DNA of 50,392 bases from a virus, in IMG/VR virus record IMGVR_UViG_3300048592_000543, positions 1-50,392 of that record; one strand, 5' to 3'. The position numbers and the translations under genes are program-made. Below are positions 22,953-33,288 of the stretch, piece after piece. Under the pieces are notes generated by a model, which worked only from the letters and a program-made list of their open reading frames with translations, was not told the DNA's origin and made no database searches. The first letter of the stretch is position 1; every line of letters begins with the position of its first letter.

Positions 22953-23360
22953 TTATCTCCCATATGCAGAAAAATTACTTTTCATCTCATGTTCGTTTAA
23001 ATCCTCAACATCGATTTTACCGAAACGATAAACTGATATTTTTTTATTTAGCGTCCACATAACCAGAGCAACATTGATTGTTGGTGTCGGAGCCGAAACA
23101 TTTTTTAAACTAACGCCTTTGATTGCTCGCCACTGGAAAAACCTGAAATCTTGTCCTGGGCATTCAACCACCTTCCTAAGCTCTCCACTAAAGATATTTT
23201 TAGCCTCGATGAAAACCCAAGATAGACCGTTTTTATCAACACACCATGCTTGATTGGCAATATGATCACCACTATGATTCCATTTGCCAATATTGTCAGC
23301 TTTTCCATCCCAATACTCGAAACGGTAGCGAACATCAAAAATTATTGGATCGATTAACAT
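22953..23360 (-). CDS. Small tail-associated protein
   Basis: 135 residues, beta-rich and Trp-rich (FEYWDG, WAL-like strands, VMWTLNKKISVYRFG). No named family. It lies between the large fibre and the structural gene at 24096, separated from the latter by an inserted homing endonuclease, so it is probably a baseplate or fibre-attachment protein. Its start overlaps the endonuclease stop by 7 bases. Confidence 0.6.
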   Translation of the reverse strand: MLIDPIIFDVRYRFEYWDGKADNIGKWNHSGDHIANQAWCVDKNGLSWVFIEAKNIFSGELRKVVECPGQDFRFFQWRAIKGVSLKNVSAPTPTINVALVMWTLNKKISVYRFGKIDVEDLNEHEMKSNFSAYGR

Positions 23361-24073
23361 TTTTCACCAAAACTAAAAATTAATCCCTTAGCAGATTTTC
23401 TTTTTCCATTTGCTACTTCTGATATCCTTCCACAAGATAAACCAGTTTTTCTAGCAGCATCGTTGATGCTGTCATACTTCTCGCCATTAGAACAAATGAT
23501 AGTCTTTTTTTTCAAACTCAATCGTATTTTTTCTTTATGTTCTTCTGTAAGCTTTCTTCCTATCATTTTGCTATATCTTTTTAATTTTGACTCTGGAGCT
23601 TGAGAAGCTATAAACATTTTTTTAATCAAATCAGGATCTCTTTTCCTACCGCTCCAATATCTCGCTATGCTTTTTTCTGGATTATTTCTTTTGGTTTCTG
23701 ATATCAGTCTTCTTGTTTCTTCAGGTCTTTCTTTTCCAAATGTCCAGGTTTTATCCCCCTTTCTCATTTCGCTAAATATTTTGTGAGATCTTTCGTCAAA
23801 TGATCCTTTGCCATATCCACCGCTTGCAACATTGATCAAATCAGCATTGTTTTTTAATTGTTCAGATATATGGAATATTTCCCTATCAAAAGCCTGTTCT
23901 TCAGATAATCCAGACTCAAATATTTTTACTATTGGAAATGCTCCGCTAAATGTTTGATACCATCTTTTACTTCTTTGTAAAAACATATAAGCCCTATTTT
24001 TACAGCCTTTTCCAATATAACGACAATTACCAGCATCATCAAAATGACCATAAACGTAAAAGATGTTATCCAT
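23354..24073 (-). CDS. GIY-YIG homing endonuclease with NUMOD-type DNA-binding modules
   Basis: 239 residues. The N-terminal GIY-YIG domain has FYVYGHF (5-11) and YIGKG (19-23), with Arg27 and a later Glu (EEQAFDRE). Downstream are repeated NUMOD3-like motifs (RKGDKTWTFGK, RPEETRRLISETKRNN, GRKLTEEHKEKIRLSL) and a C-terminal HTH (YDSINDAARKTGLSCGRISE) of NUMOD1 type. These free-standing endonucleases cut a homologous intron-less or endonuclease-less site and spread by repair. It splits two tail genes. Its start codon sits in a hairpin (24072-24099). Confidence 0.88.
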   Translation of the reverse strand: MDNIFYVYGHFDDAGNCRYIGKGCKNRAYMFLQRSKRWYQTFSGAFPIVKIFESGLSEEQAFDREIFHISEQLKNNADLINVASGGYGKGSFDERSHKIFSEMRKGDKTWTFGKERPEETRRLISETKRNNPEKSIARYWSGRKRDPDLIKKMFIASQAPESKLKRYSKMIGRKLTEEHKEKIRLSLKKKTIICSNGEKYDSINDAARKTGLSCGRISEVANGKRKSAKGLIFSFGEKC

Positions 24074-24099
24074 AATTTATCCTTTCAAAAATAAATTAT
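24072..24099 (-). promoter_or_regulatory. Hairpin at the homing endonuclease start codon
   Basis: ATAATTTAT (24072-24080) and ATAAATTAT (24091-24099) form a perfect 9-bp stem. On the minus strand the 10-base loop carries the ribosome site GAAAGG and the last two stem bases are the A and T of the ATG. This could limit translation of the endonuclease, as hairpins do for several T4 homing endonucleases. The stem is all A-T, so it is weak. Confidence 0.65.
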
Positions 24100-24857
24100 A
24101 GAATACCCATTCCCACCGGCAAAGTCATCAACAATTTACTAAAAGCATAAGCAAAACCGGCAATTAGACCGGCAGTGTAAGAATATGCCAGCACAATTTC
24201 CCACTGCAAAAAACCGCCATCAACTTCATCAGATCTTAGGAAAAACCTGAATCTTGGGTGAGCCCTGTCGCCTAAAACTGTATCGCCAGATTTTCCAATG
24301 CTTCCCGCAACGGGAGTCGTCGCGTCAACTTCAGTTCCGGCGTTATTATAAACCATCGCATCGGCGTGCATCGTTATTGCTGTCGCCAAGCTTCTTCCTT
24401 CACCAGCAGCCGCGCCGCCGTTGTCACCATAAATCCGCACCTGCGATCCAATCCGCGCTGGATCAAATTGATTAGCAGTTGAAACCTGCCAATCCATATC
24501 AACATGAAGACCACCAGCCAAACCATCAGCATTGTTTGGACCCGTTGATGCCGATGAATTTCCCATGTTAAGAATCGTCGTAAGATCGTTTGCAGCAGAA
24601 TCAGCGCCGCCATAAGTGAAACCAGTTCCAACACCATATTGTTGCAAAAATGTTTTGAGATCCGTGATTGGATCGATTGTAGCATCGTGACGAATGAAAA
24701 CATTTTTATGACCAGTGTTAGCTGGCTGTGAGATGATCGGCGCATACTGTCCGTTTATGCATGATCCCATGTCAATACCAACGCCATCAGGCCCTTCAAG
24801 ATCATCGTTAAAAGCCGCGCCGTTAATTGTTTCGCTTACTGTCAAAAGAACCGCCAT
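24096..24857 (-). CDS. Tail-tip or baseplate protein, function unknown
   Basis: 253 residues, Gly/Ala/Asp-rich, with a hydrophobic C-terminal stretch (AYSYTAGLIAGFAYAFSKLL). Unrecognised family; its place after the tail-tip protein and before the fibres suggests a distal tail component. An MAV-type start follows a good A/G-rich site (AAAGGGGAAAAAA). Confidence 0.55.
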   Translation of the reverse strand: MAVLLTVSETINGAAFNDDLEGPDGVGIDMGSCINGQYAPIISQPANTGHKNVFIRHDATIDPITDLKTFLQQYGVGTGFTYGGADSAANDLTTILNMGNSSASTGPNNADGLAGGLHVDMDWQVSTANQFDPARIGSQVRIYGDNGGAAAGEGRSLATAITMHADAMVYNNAGTEVDATTPVAGSIGKSGDTVLGDRAHPRFRFFLRSDEVDGGFLQWEIVLAYSYTAGLIAGFAYAFSKLLMTLPVGMGIL

Positions 24858-24872
24858 TTTTTTCCCCTTTTA

Positions 24873-26846
24873 TTATTCGCCCGTTATTGTCGCGTTATAA
24901 CCGCCAACAGTTCCCGCATAGCCTGGAACATATCCAGAAAATGGACACATTTGGAAAGACCATAGCTTAACAGGTATTTTTAGCCCATCAGGATCATAAC
25001 CAATTTCTCTTATTAAACAAGGCACCAAATCATACTCGCTACTGCCTATTTTAACATCTAAATAGACCCAACCACCAATATCTCTCAGAAGTGACCGCCA
25101 TGTTAGATTACAGCCCAATATTTCAATCGTCGCCGATGCAATTTTTAGAGTTTCAACAAGCTGATCGATAACAGTATTTTGCTTGTAAAGATTAGGAAAC
25201 ACAATCTTTTTTGATATTTCCTTGCCAATTTGGGATATTGCCGCGCTGTTTCTGTAGATCGCCGTTAATCTAGCGTTCTCGTTTCGTATTGGCGAAAAAT
25301 TATAAACAGCTTGCGCTCTGTTAAAATTATTCTTGTCATCAATTGCTGTTTGAAAACTCCCCTTTTCAACGTCCCAATTTCTGATTGTATGGGTAGGCGA
25401 ATAAATAAAATTATCAAAATGGAGCGAAGAAAGCTTAAGAGTCAGATTAACATCAACGAATGACTCTAATCTAACTTGTTCTAGCATCGATAAAACATAT
25501 TGCATTGCGCCCTGCGGTTCTTGAATCCATACTCGACTTACCATTGTTGATATCGCGCTCTCTGTCGGTGTCGCTTTATCTCTGTAAGAATCCCATGAGC
25601 TATCAAAATCACCGTCAACAAGCCCGCCAAATGTTTTCAAAATATCTTTTGCTTGAGAGACAATATTATCAGTGTATGTCAAAAGATCTTTACCGACTAC
25701 GCGCACATAAAACTCATCTGACTGCTCAAAATTGTAAGCGATATAACCGCCCTCACCATCATCAACCCATGTTGTTGCTGTTCTCTGTTTGATTTCAAAT
25801 GTGCGGTTATCACCAGCTATATTTTCAATTTCTGTTGCAGGAACAAGCGAGTAGATATCATTTTTTCTCAGATAAATATTGGTTTCATCAAGATCTTTCA
25901 GAGCATTTTCACTAATTAACAATTTTACGTTTCTTGCTGTAGCTGTAGGCGCGGCCTGAAATTTGTGGATACCGCTTTGTGTTCCTGTTGTATTTACACT
26001 AGATCCGCCGAGAGATGTTGAAACCTCAAAAGTAAGATTGGCAGTAATGTTTTTGACAAAATAGTCAGTTCCTGTTGATAGTCCTGTCGGTAACGCTCCC
26101 GATGTTGTTAGCTGAATCTTGTCGCCATCCTCAAGATTATGTTCATTGCATTCAAAAATTGCTGGTGATGAGATTGTAACGGTGAAAATTCTTTCTTTGA
26201 AATCAACATGAGGATCATTGCCATTTGTGCAATATGTCGGAACAATCGCAGGATCTGGATCCAAATCCTCTAACCACGATCCATAGATGATTGGCAAAAG
26301 TTTCCCTACGTTTTTTTCCTCGATCTTTGGAAAAGATGCCTTTTGCATCGTAGTTTTTGGAAAGCTCTGATTGATTGCATCGAATTTGTCACGCGCTATA
26401 ATCGTAATGCTGGCTATAGATCTTTTAAAACCGCCAACATCAGTTATAAAACCCTCAAATATTGTCCTGTATGTTCCCGCCGATTCAGCGACACCAATAA
26501 GCACAGAAACCTTTTTCCCGATCCATCCGCCAAAGGACGCGCCGCCTGGTAGGTATTTATTGAATCTACCATCAACATTAGAAAGATCGAGTTGAACACT
26601 TGAAAATTGTAAATCAGGCGCGAGCCATTCGCCAACAGTTCTGTTAATAATAGGGAAATTTGTTAGAGCCTCATAAAATGTTTCACCAACGTATTTATTT
26701 CTGTCAGAAGCATAGATGTAACCATCTGGTGTTTCGATGTTTACAATCATCTCAAGTTTGTTTTCCAAATTGTTGGCGCAATCATCTAAAAGACCCTGGT
26801 CAAGCGTTGTTGCTGTTAGATATCTTTTTCTGTCAACATTACTCAT
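24873..26846 (-). CDS. Tail-tip / baseplate hub-like protein
   Basis: 657 residues. Order: an N-terminal adapter with NVDGRFNKYLPGGASFGGWIG (about 90-110), a GFITDVGG beta domain, a middle insertion with Gly/Thr-rich strands (about 240-310), and a C-terminal hub-like portion. These features recall siphophage distal tail proteins that begin with a GNDG-like beta barrel and form the hub beneath the tail tube. The exact family is unrecognised. It lies directly after the repeat-rich tail protein, the usual place. Confidence 0.6.
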   Translation of the reverse strand: MSNVDRKRYLTATTLDQGLLDDCANNLENKLEMIVNIETPDGYIYASDRNKYVGETFYEALTNFPIINRTVGEWLAPDLQFSSVQLDLSNVDGRFNKYLPGGASFGGWIGKKVSVLIGVAESAGTYRTIFEGFITDVGGFKRSIASITIIARDKFDAINQSFPKTTMQKASFPKIEEKNVGKLLPIIYGSWLEDLDPDPAIVPTYCTNGNDPHVDFKERIFTVTISSPAIFECNEHNLEDGDKIQLTTSGALPTGLSTGTDYFVKNITANLTFEVSTSLGGSSVNTTGTQSGIHKFQAAPTATARNVKLLISENALKDLDETNIYLRKNDIYSLVPATEIENIAGDNRTFEIKQRTATTWVDDGEGGYIAYNFEQSDEFYVRVVGKDLLTYTDNIVSQAKDILKTFGGLVDGDFDSSWDSYRDKATPTESAISTMVSRVWIQEPQGAMQYVLSMLEQVRLESFVDVNLTLKLSSLHFDNFIYSPTHTIRNWDVEKGSFQTAIDDKNNFNRAQAVYNFSPIRNENARLTAIYRNSAAISQIGKEISKKIVFPNLYKQNTVIDQLVETLKIASATIEILGCNLTWRSLLRDIGGWVYLDVKIGSSEYDLVPCLIREIGYDPDGLKIPVKLWSFQMCPFSGYVPGYAGTVGGYNATITGE

Positions 26847-28525
26847 AGTGATTCATCCACTTCTATAGAAAAATCGACATAATCAGCGCCATCACCCATG
26901 TTTAGATGGGTTTCTTCTGGCATAGTTGAAAGCTTTCCAAATACTGCAAACCGCGCTGGATCCGTTGAATCTGGTATCCAAAGGCATTTTAAAGACGTTC
27001 TTGCATAGTCGAAAACATAAACAAGATTTTCATAATTCCCCCTGCCATACGATAGCTTTTGAAAATCAAGATTAACTGCCTTTTTTAGCGATCTATCGTT
27101 CGATACGTTTGTAAAACCTTCTGTATTGACCTTGTCTGAAAAATGAATCTTGCGCTTTCTAACCTGATCAACAAAGCATTCACCTTGCAAAACAATAGAG
27201 CTACCGAAAACAATAGTTCCTATCGATAAATGATTATCTGGGTTTGTTGTATCAGAAACAATCAATCTCCAATACCTGTATTGCTTATTTGGGTATGTTG
27301 GCGCAATGTAATAGATATCTTGATTTCTGACTATTGTAATCGGTATCGATTCACCAACGGTTGAAAAGTCAGAAAAATTTGATCCCTCGAAAACTATAGC
27401 CGCCGATGTTGTGATATTGTGATTTAAAATTGCAAGCGTATCAACAGCAACACCCTGCGTTTTTTGAGTATCGCAAACGAGTATGACATACTTATCACCG
27501 TCAATAGATTGCCAACGCTGTTCGACAATATCAGTATTGAGATTTGATACAGAAAAATCCCCTGGTGCGGTTGATGTTGATGTCCAGTTTACTCCGGATA
27601 TTCCACGCGATGGGAATTCATAAAGCACACGCAAATTGTAATTGTTGTAAAGAATAAATTTTATTTGCATACCTAGTGAATATGCTCTAACGCGCTCCAC
27701 TTCCATGCCGAGCGCTTTTAAATGATCCTTAATTTGGTTTCTTATTTGCGATGCCGTAAAAGTAAGAGCCTCGATTACGCGATTAACTTCAGCGCCAATA
27801 GGAGCATCTTTTTTAAGTATCAGCCTTATTTCCATTGGACCGGCAACACAATAGCCGCCTGTCAAATATGGCGTTTCAAGATATCCTTGATTGAGATATC
27901 CTAACCCCTCGCAAGAAATATGAGGAAAGCTTTTATCCATCCTTACTTCAAAGCCCATAGATTTGGCTTTGTCGTTAATGTATCCCTTGGATTGCGCCGC
28001 ATTAGCTTTAAGCCTATCATTTATGATTCTATGCGTTTCCATTCCAAGCGGTTTTTGTGCTAATACTGTCATTTCAGACTGTAGCGCAACATAGTCGAGT
28101 TGATCTAAAAATCTAGCCTCGACTTCAAAACCAATCGGACTATCTTTTTTCATGATCAATTGTACTTCACACCCAAGCGCATGATCTTTGATCATTACGC
28201 GCTCAACTTCTAATCCCAATGTTTCAGATGCATCGCCTATGATTTTATTAATTTCAGATGCCATTTGCTTTTGACTGAAAAGTCCCGCCAATACTTCAAT
28301 ACCGATTGGTTTTTGATAATCAACTATCGAGCGTGATAGTTCCATAGCAACAGGCTTTTGATAATCAGATATGACATTTCTGATTTCCATTCCGATTGGT
28401 TTTTGCTTGTCAACAATCAATAGCCTTGTTTCCATTCCAAAGCTGTGTTGTGCGGTTCCGCCTAAATATGGTTCTTCATCTAAATATAAATTTTCTAAAT
28501 ATCCTTGTGTTTGCGGGTTTGTCAT
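26843..28525 (-). CDS. Tail protein with GMEV-type short repeats
   Basis: 560 residues. Residues about 30-290 hold roughly a dozen imperfect repeats of 18-20 residues with the core G-M-E-hydrophobic (for example KPIGMEIRNVISD, KPIGIEVLAGL, ALGMEVERV), predicted as strands. The C-terminal half is a beta-rich domain (ISGVNWTSTSTAPGDFSV). Its stop overlaps the start of the hub-like gene by four bases and it directly follows the tape measure, so it is likely a distal tail protein. Confidence 0.65.
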   Translation of the reverse strand: MTNPQTQGYLENLYLDEEPYLGGTAQHSFGMETRLLIVDKQKPIGMEIRNVISDYQKPVAMELSRSIVDYQKPIGIEVLAGLFSQKQMASEINKIIGDASETLGLEVERVMIKDHALGCEVQLIMKKDSPIGFEVEARFLDQLDYVALQSEMTVLAQKPLGMETHRIINDRLKANAAQSKGYINDKAKSMGFEVRMDKSFPHISCEGLGYLNQGYLETPYLTGGYCVAGPMEIRLILKKDAPIGAEVNRVIEALTFTASQIRNQIKDHLKALGMEVERVRAYSLGMQIKFILYNNYNLRVLYEFPSRGISGVNWTSTSTAPGDFSVSNLNTDIVEQRWQSIDGDKYVILVCDTQKTQGVAVDTLAILNHNITTSAAIVFEGSNFSDFSTVGESIPITIVRNQDIYYIAPTYPNKQYRYWRLIVSDTTNPDNHLSIGTIVFGSSIVLQGECFVDQVRKRKIHFSDKVNTEGFTNVSNDRSLKKAVNLDFQKLSYGRGNYENLVYVFDYARTSLKCLWIPDSTDPARFAVFGKLSTMPEETHLNMGDGADYVDFSIEVDESL

Positions 28526-31500
28526 GATCTGATTCCCTTGCTGCTAATTACAAATTCACCGTTAAGCGTTCTTCTTTTGATGTCTTCTTTGATCCTTGGC
28601 ATAAGCGTATTTCTGAAAAAAGTATCATCAATCGGCTTTGTTGTCTCGATCTCAATATTAATAGTGATATTCGGTTGCATCATCTGATTGCCAGTATTTA
28701 ATGAGTTGAGATATCCCAATCCTAGCCCTCTAGTCGCGTTTCTGTTGATAACAAATTCGCCTGGATTTAACATCGCTGGCACCTGCCCACCGAGCGCAAA
28801 TGATGGAACCAAACCGCCGCTATGAAATTTGTTTGCCTCAAACATCTTCATTACCATGTCAAACGCCTGTTTTCTGACAACATCCCAAAGACCGCCAAGA
28901 GGAGTCAAAATGTCTTTAACAACCTCAACCGGAGACGGTATTACTGTTTGATCGCCAATCGAAACGCCTTTATCAGAAATGCCTATTGTAGTTCCACCAA
29001 CTTTAATCGATCCACCCCAATATCGTTCTGGTGAAAGCCTTCCAGAAAGAACGCCGTCAACAATTGATTTGATACCCTGGTTTTCCATCATAGACCTTGG
29101 AATAATTGCCTCGCCTGGTGATAGTAGCGCTAAAACTCGATCATTAAGTTTACTGTCGCCGCCAACCAAAGCATTGCCAGGAACAAGACCGCCCTTTGCA
29201 AATGAAATAAATGGAACATCTATATTAGGCCCCATTTTGCTCAATGTTTTTTCAACAGTTCCTTGACCACTAGCTCCTTCTATATTAAACATTTTCTTAA
29301 ACAGATTGCTTGGATCTAGTTTCGCTAGCTGATCACCTAAAAGCTTTCCAATTCCTGATAAGCCATTTTTAAGACCATCCCAGATCTTTGTACCGATCCC
29401 AGAAAAAAGATTTCCGTTATCCTTGATTCCTTTGACAAGCCCATCCCAGATCTTTGTACCGATATCTTTGAGTGATTCCCAGAAGCTTGAAAACGATTTT
29501 ATAAGCCCATCCCAAACGCTTTTTATGATGTCGATGATTGTTGTTAGCGCGGCAATAACACCATCCCAAATGCCTCTTAAACCATCCCACAGTGTTTGTA
29601 GTGTTGTCAAAACATGCTGCCAAATGCCTTTTAGCCCTTCTAATAGCTGCGATCCTGTCTTTACTATGGTATCCCATACGCTTGATAGTGCTTCTATAAC
29701 TACCTTCCAGATCGATTCGAGAGCATTCCAAAGATTTGTTAGCGCTTCGATTACAATTGCCCAAAGAGCCTCAACTGCTTGCCAAACGCCTTTTAGAGTA
29801 TTGATCATTCCATCCCACAACAATTTCACAAAATCCCACAATCCGCGCCACATTCCAACAATACCATTCCAAACATCTTGTAATATTTTCAATAGTTTGT
29901 GCCACCACATGGTAAGATAGTCTACCGATTTTTTAGCTCCATCATAAATGTTATCTTTGATCTTATCAACGATATCACCTGTTGTTGCTCCTGCCTGTAA
30001 ATCCATAACAGCGAATATTTTGCTTGACTCATTTGTCAATGTTTTTGATGCCGCTCGCCATGACTTCGTTAAGTCATCACCAATCTTTTTTGTGTCAGGA
30101 CCTTTTATCGATATTCCCTTGAGAAAATCACCGAGCTTTTTAATTCCATTGACTATGCCGTTTATTATTCCATTAACAACAGCACCAACAACGCGCATCC
30201 AGGCAACCATGAGTTTGGGTATAAGCTTTATAAACGCCTGAACAAACATCCATACCATTCTTGGAGCATTATCAATTATTGACACAACAAGCTTTTCAAC
30301 GATATCTGGAATCCTATCAATAAACTTATCGATCACATTTGGTAGCTGATCAAGAAGACTTTCGAGAGCCTTTGGTAGTTCTTCGGCAGCATGATCGACT
30401 ATTGTTTCTATTATATCAGGTATTGCTTGCATAATGTTTGGAATGAAATTCTTGATAAAATCACTTAGTGACCGATTCAGGTTTTTAAATGAGTTTAAAA
30501 GAACACTTCCGAAGTTTGTAAGCTTATCGAATAAACCTGATATTTTGTCGATAAATTGCGGTATGAAATCTATTATTTTACCAATCGCATCCATAATCAT
30601 TGATGCTACATTTATTCCTGCCGTCATCATACCTAACGTGCCTTGCTGGAAAACTGTAGTCAAAGAATTAGCGGCTTCTGAACCAGCCTTCATGATGTTT
30701 TGATATTCAAAAGATGGTTGCTTTGCTAATGCAGCTTCTTTTTCTAGCTCTAAAATCTCCTTATATTTTTGTACAGTATCCTCGATTACTTGATTGCTAA
30801 TATTTAAATATCTAGCTCGTCTAACCAAAACATCTAGTGACTTAATTTGTAAATCGTAAGAATCAGAGGTCTTCTCATACTCTGTTTTTGCGCTTTCTGT
30901 GTTTTTATTATTTATCTCTGATATTTTTTCACCCAAAGAAATTAGCAATTTCATGCTTTCCTTAGATTCTTTTGTTGCTATGTATTTAGATAATTCACCT
31001 CCAGCTTTCGCTATTTCTTCATAAGCTCCTATTTGAGCGGATTTAAAAAACTCAAGTTTATCTGTTAAGTTTTCATAAGAGCTTGCCATCAAGTCAAAAC
31101 CATCTTCTCCCTCATTGAAAAAAGAAAAACCAATTTCTTCAAGCTTAATCATTTCGTCTTCTAATTTAATTATTTCATTCTTTATAAACTCAAGATATTT
31201 ATAATGAGATAATTGGTTTACAAGTTTAACCGTTTCACCGAGTGTTTTTCTTTCATCTTCTCTAAGTTTTCCAAGCCTTTCGATTCCCTTAAGCTGTTTA
31301 TACAAAAGCTTTTGCTGATCATCGGCTTGTTGATATATTATTTCTGCCTCTTGACCTGTTGTTTTTCTTATTTCATTTTGGATTTGTTTTTTAAATTCTA
31401 AGACTTTTTCTATTGTGTCTAATCTCAGTTTTTCCATATCAAGAAGATTCTGCATTTTTTGCTTTTCAAGATCAGCATATTTAGCAGCTGCTTGTTTTTC

Positions 31501-33279
31501 ATCTATATTGCTTTGTAATACAGATTCAATTTCAGTATTGATTTGTTTCTGTTTGGCCAATATCTTGTCAAACTCATCTCCTATGGTTAGCTGCCTTTGA
31601 ATCTGAGAATCAAAGCCCTTATTGATATCAGAAGCTAATTTTATAACAGTATCTCTATATGTTTGCGCTGCTTTTTTAGCTTCTTCCATTTGTTTTTTGA
31701 TAGCTTGACTTTGATTTTTCAATTTGTCGTTGAATTTATCGGCAGAATAACCAGATTTATTAAACTCATTTCCCATTCCCTTGACTATCTCAACAACGGA
31801 TCCAATCGCACCAGTGTCAAACTGTATCGAATCAGCGGTTTGCTTTATCTGATCAATCGTTTTTGATTGCTTCTCATTTAAATCATCGTAATTTGCAGCA
31901 AGATCGCCGATTGATTTTTTCGCTTTCTTTCTTAGATCATCAAGAGACATTCCAAACATATTCAGCAATTTTTCTGGAATAGCCTCGGCTACCGATTGAC
32001 TCAAATCATAGAACAGTATTTTTAGCGCAACAATTCCTTTTTCAAATTGAATCATCAAGTATGACCAAGATTGCTTGACGATATTAATCATCGTTGGTAT
32101 TTGACTTAAATTCCTAACAACAAGATCTATTGCCAAAGCTAGAATAGCTGCTTTTGCAGCGACTAAAGCAATTGGTATTGCCGCCGCAAAAAAAGCCGCC
32201 GCAACACCAGAGATTGCAGTTCCCAGCGCAACGATTGCAGCTAATATTGTAGGACCAAAATATGTTAATATTGCAGTTCCAACAGCCATTAAAATTGGTA
32301 CAAGCTTTTCAAGATGCTTAGAAGATGAATCAATCCATTCGGAAAATTCTGATATAAATTTATTTGCTTTTTCTAAAGTGGAGATCATCCAATTATAAGC
32401 ATCTCCAAGATTGAATATTTTAGATATTAATTCGCCTATTCCTTCGTATAAATTACCTAACAATATCTCTTGATATTTTTGTTTATCGGCAAGTGTTACA
32501 AGCTCTTTTTTTGAGAAGTCAGAATATTTCTTCGCAAGAATATCTATCGCTTCTCCCTGCCTAATTTGATATTGCGTTAATAGTTTTACCTCTGGTGCAT
32601 ATTGTGCTAGCTCTCCGGCCTCTCCCTTAAGTGTTGCTGCTAACTTTTGAAAAGATGCATTTAAATCATCTCCTGTCACATTGGAAAGAGATGTCGCTGT
32701 AACAATCATCTTTTCTAATAGATCATCGTTTATTCTCATAGCCTTTCCTTTTGCTATGAGATTCAAAACATATTCACCATCAACAAGAGAGTTTTTCTCA
32801 ACAGCATCGGCGAATGACTCCCACTTCTTTATTGATTCACCTATATTTTCTTCATTTATTAGCTTTAGTGTTTTTGAAAGATCATATGCGGCTTGTTCTT
32901 TTTCTTTAAATGCGCTTATCACTTTGTTTATTGGATCAATTATCGCGCTATATGCTTTTCCAGCAAGATCTAAAGCCTGATTTATAGCAATTAAACCGCC
33001 GCCAACACCGCCTAGTTTTGATCCAAAATTATTTAGAAAATCACCTGCTTTTTTTGCGGAGTTATTCATTGATTCAAAACTAGACACAACACCAGAAACG
33101 CTTTTGTTTACACCGCCAAATGCTTTACCTAATCTAGGATCAATATCAGTAAGGTTTTTTTCTATCTTGTTTCCAACGCTCAAAAGACTTTCTAAACTAT
33201 TTTTTACAGCCTCAACATTTTTTGTAGCGCCTTTTGATTCTACTGATAATTCAATCAGCATATTTTCTGTGACTGCCAT
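28522..33279 (-). CDS. Tape measure protein
   Basis: 1585 residues, the longest protein. Helical throughout, with a hydrophobic cluster at about 325-395 (transmembrane-like, AILTYFGPTILAAIVALG), long coiled coils (about 520-890), a Trp-zipper-like region (about 1150-1330, W repeats such as LWDGMINTLKGVWQAV) and a C-terminal Gly-rich part. Tape measures set tail length; at about 1.5 angstrom per residue the tail would be near 240 nm. It sits next to the frameshifted chaperone pair, as is standard in siphophages. Confidence 0.93.
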   Translation of the reverse strand: MAVTENMLIELSVESKGATKNVEAVKNSLESLLSVGNKIEKNLTDIDPRLGKAFGGVNKSVSGVVSSFESMNNSAKKAGDFLNNFGSKLGGVGGGLIAINQALDLAGKAYSAIIDPINKVISAFKEKEQAAYDLSKTLKLINEENIGESIKKWESFADAVEKNSLVDGEYVLNLIAKGKAMRINDDLLEKMIVTATSLSNVTGDDLNASFQKLAATLKGEAGELAQYAPEVKLLTQYQIRQGEAIDILAKKYSDFSKKELVTLADKQKYQEILLGNLYEGIGELISKIFNLGDAYNWMISTLEKANKFISEFSEWIDSSSKHLEKLVPILMAVGTAILTYFGPTILAAIVALGTAISGVAAAFFAAAIPIALVAAKAAILALAIDLVVRNLSQIPTMINIVKQSWSYLMIQFEKGIVALKILFYDLSQSVAEAIPEKLLNMFGMSLDDLRKKAKKSIGDLAANYDDLNEKQSKTIDQIKQTADSIQFDTGAIGSVVEIVKGMGNEFNKSGYSADKFNDKLKNQSQAIKKQMEEAKKAAQTYRDTVIKLASDINKGFDSQIQRQLTIGDEFDKILAKQKQINTEIESVLQSNIDEKQAAAKYADLEKQKMQNLLDMEKLRLDTIEKVLEFKKQIQNEIRKTTGQEAEIIYQQADDQQKLLYKQLKGIERLGKLREDERKTLGETVKLVNQLSHYKYLEFIKNEIIKLEDEMIKLEEIGFSFFNEGEDGFDLMASSYENLTDKLEFFKSAQIGAYEEIAKAGGELSKYIATKESKESMKLLISLGEKISEINNKNTESAKTEYEKTSDSYDLQIKSLDVLVRRARYLNISNQVIEDTVQKYKEILELEKEAALAKQPSFEYQNIMKAGSEAANSLTTVFQQGTLGMMTAGINVASMIMDAIGKIIDFIPQFIDKISGLFDKLTNFGSVLLNSFKNLNRSLSDFIKNFIPNIMQAIPDIIETIVDHAAEELPKALESLLDQLPNVIDKFIDRIPDIVEKLVVSIIDNAPRMVWMFVQAFIKLIPKLMVAWMRVVGAVVNGIINGIVNGIKKLGDFLKGISIKGPDTKKIGDDLTKSWRAASKTLTNESSKIFAVMDLQAGATTGDIVDKIKDNIYDGAKKSVDYLTMWWHKLLKILQDVWNGIVGMWRGLWDFVKLLWDGMINTLKGVWQAVEALWAIVIEALTNLWNALESIWKVVIEALSSVWDTIVKTGSQLLEGLKGIWQHVLTTLQTLWDGLRGIWDGVIAALTTIIDIIKSVWDGLIKSFSSFWESLKDIGTKIWDGLVKGIKDNGNLFSGIGTKIWDGLKNGLSGIGKLLGDQLAKLDPSNLFKKMFNIEGASGQGTVEKTLSKMGPNIDVPFISFAKGGLVPGNALVGGDSKLNDRVLALLSPGEAIIPRSMMENQGIKSIVDGVLSGRLSPERYWGGSIKVGGTTIGISDKGVSIGDQTVIPSPVEVVKDILTPLGGLWDVVRKQAFDMVMKMFEANKFHSGGLVPSFALGGQVPAMLNPGEFVINRNATRGLGLGYLNSLNTGNQMMQPNITINIEIETTKPIDDTFFRNTLMPRIKEDIKRRTLNGEFVISSKGIRS
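29375..29463 (-). repeat. Direct repeat inside tape measure gene
   Basis: The 23-bp sequence beginning CCATCCCAGATCTTTGTACC (plus CGAT-type end) occurs at 29375-29397 and again at 29441-29463, a 66-base (22-codon) period. Together with neighbouring near-copies it reflects the Trp-rich 22-residue repeats of the tape measure. Confidence 0.8.
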
Positions 33280-33288
33280 TTAAAGCCC

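Noticed and set aside
29375-29463. CRISPR-like short direct repeats
   Set aside because: Only two exact copies, in frame within the tape measure gene; they reflect protein repeats.
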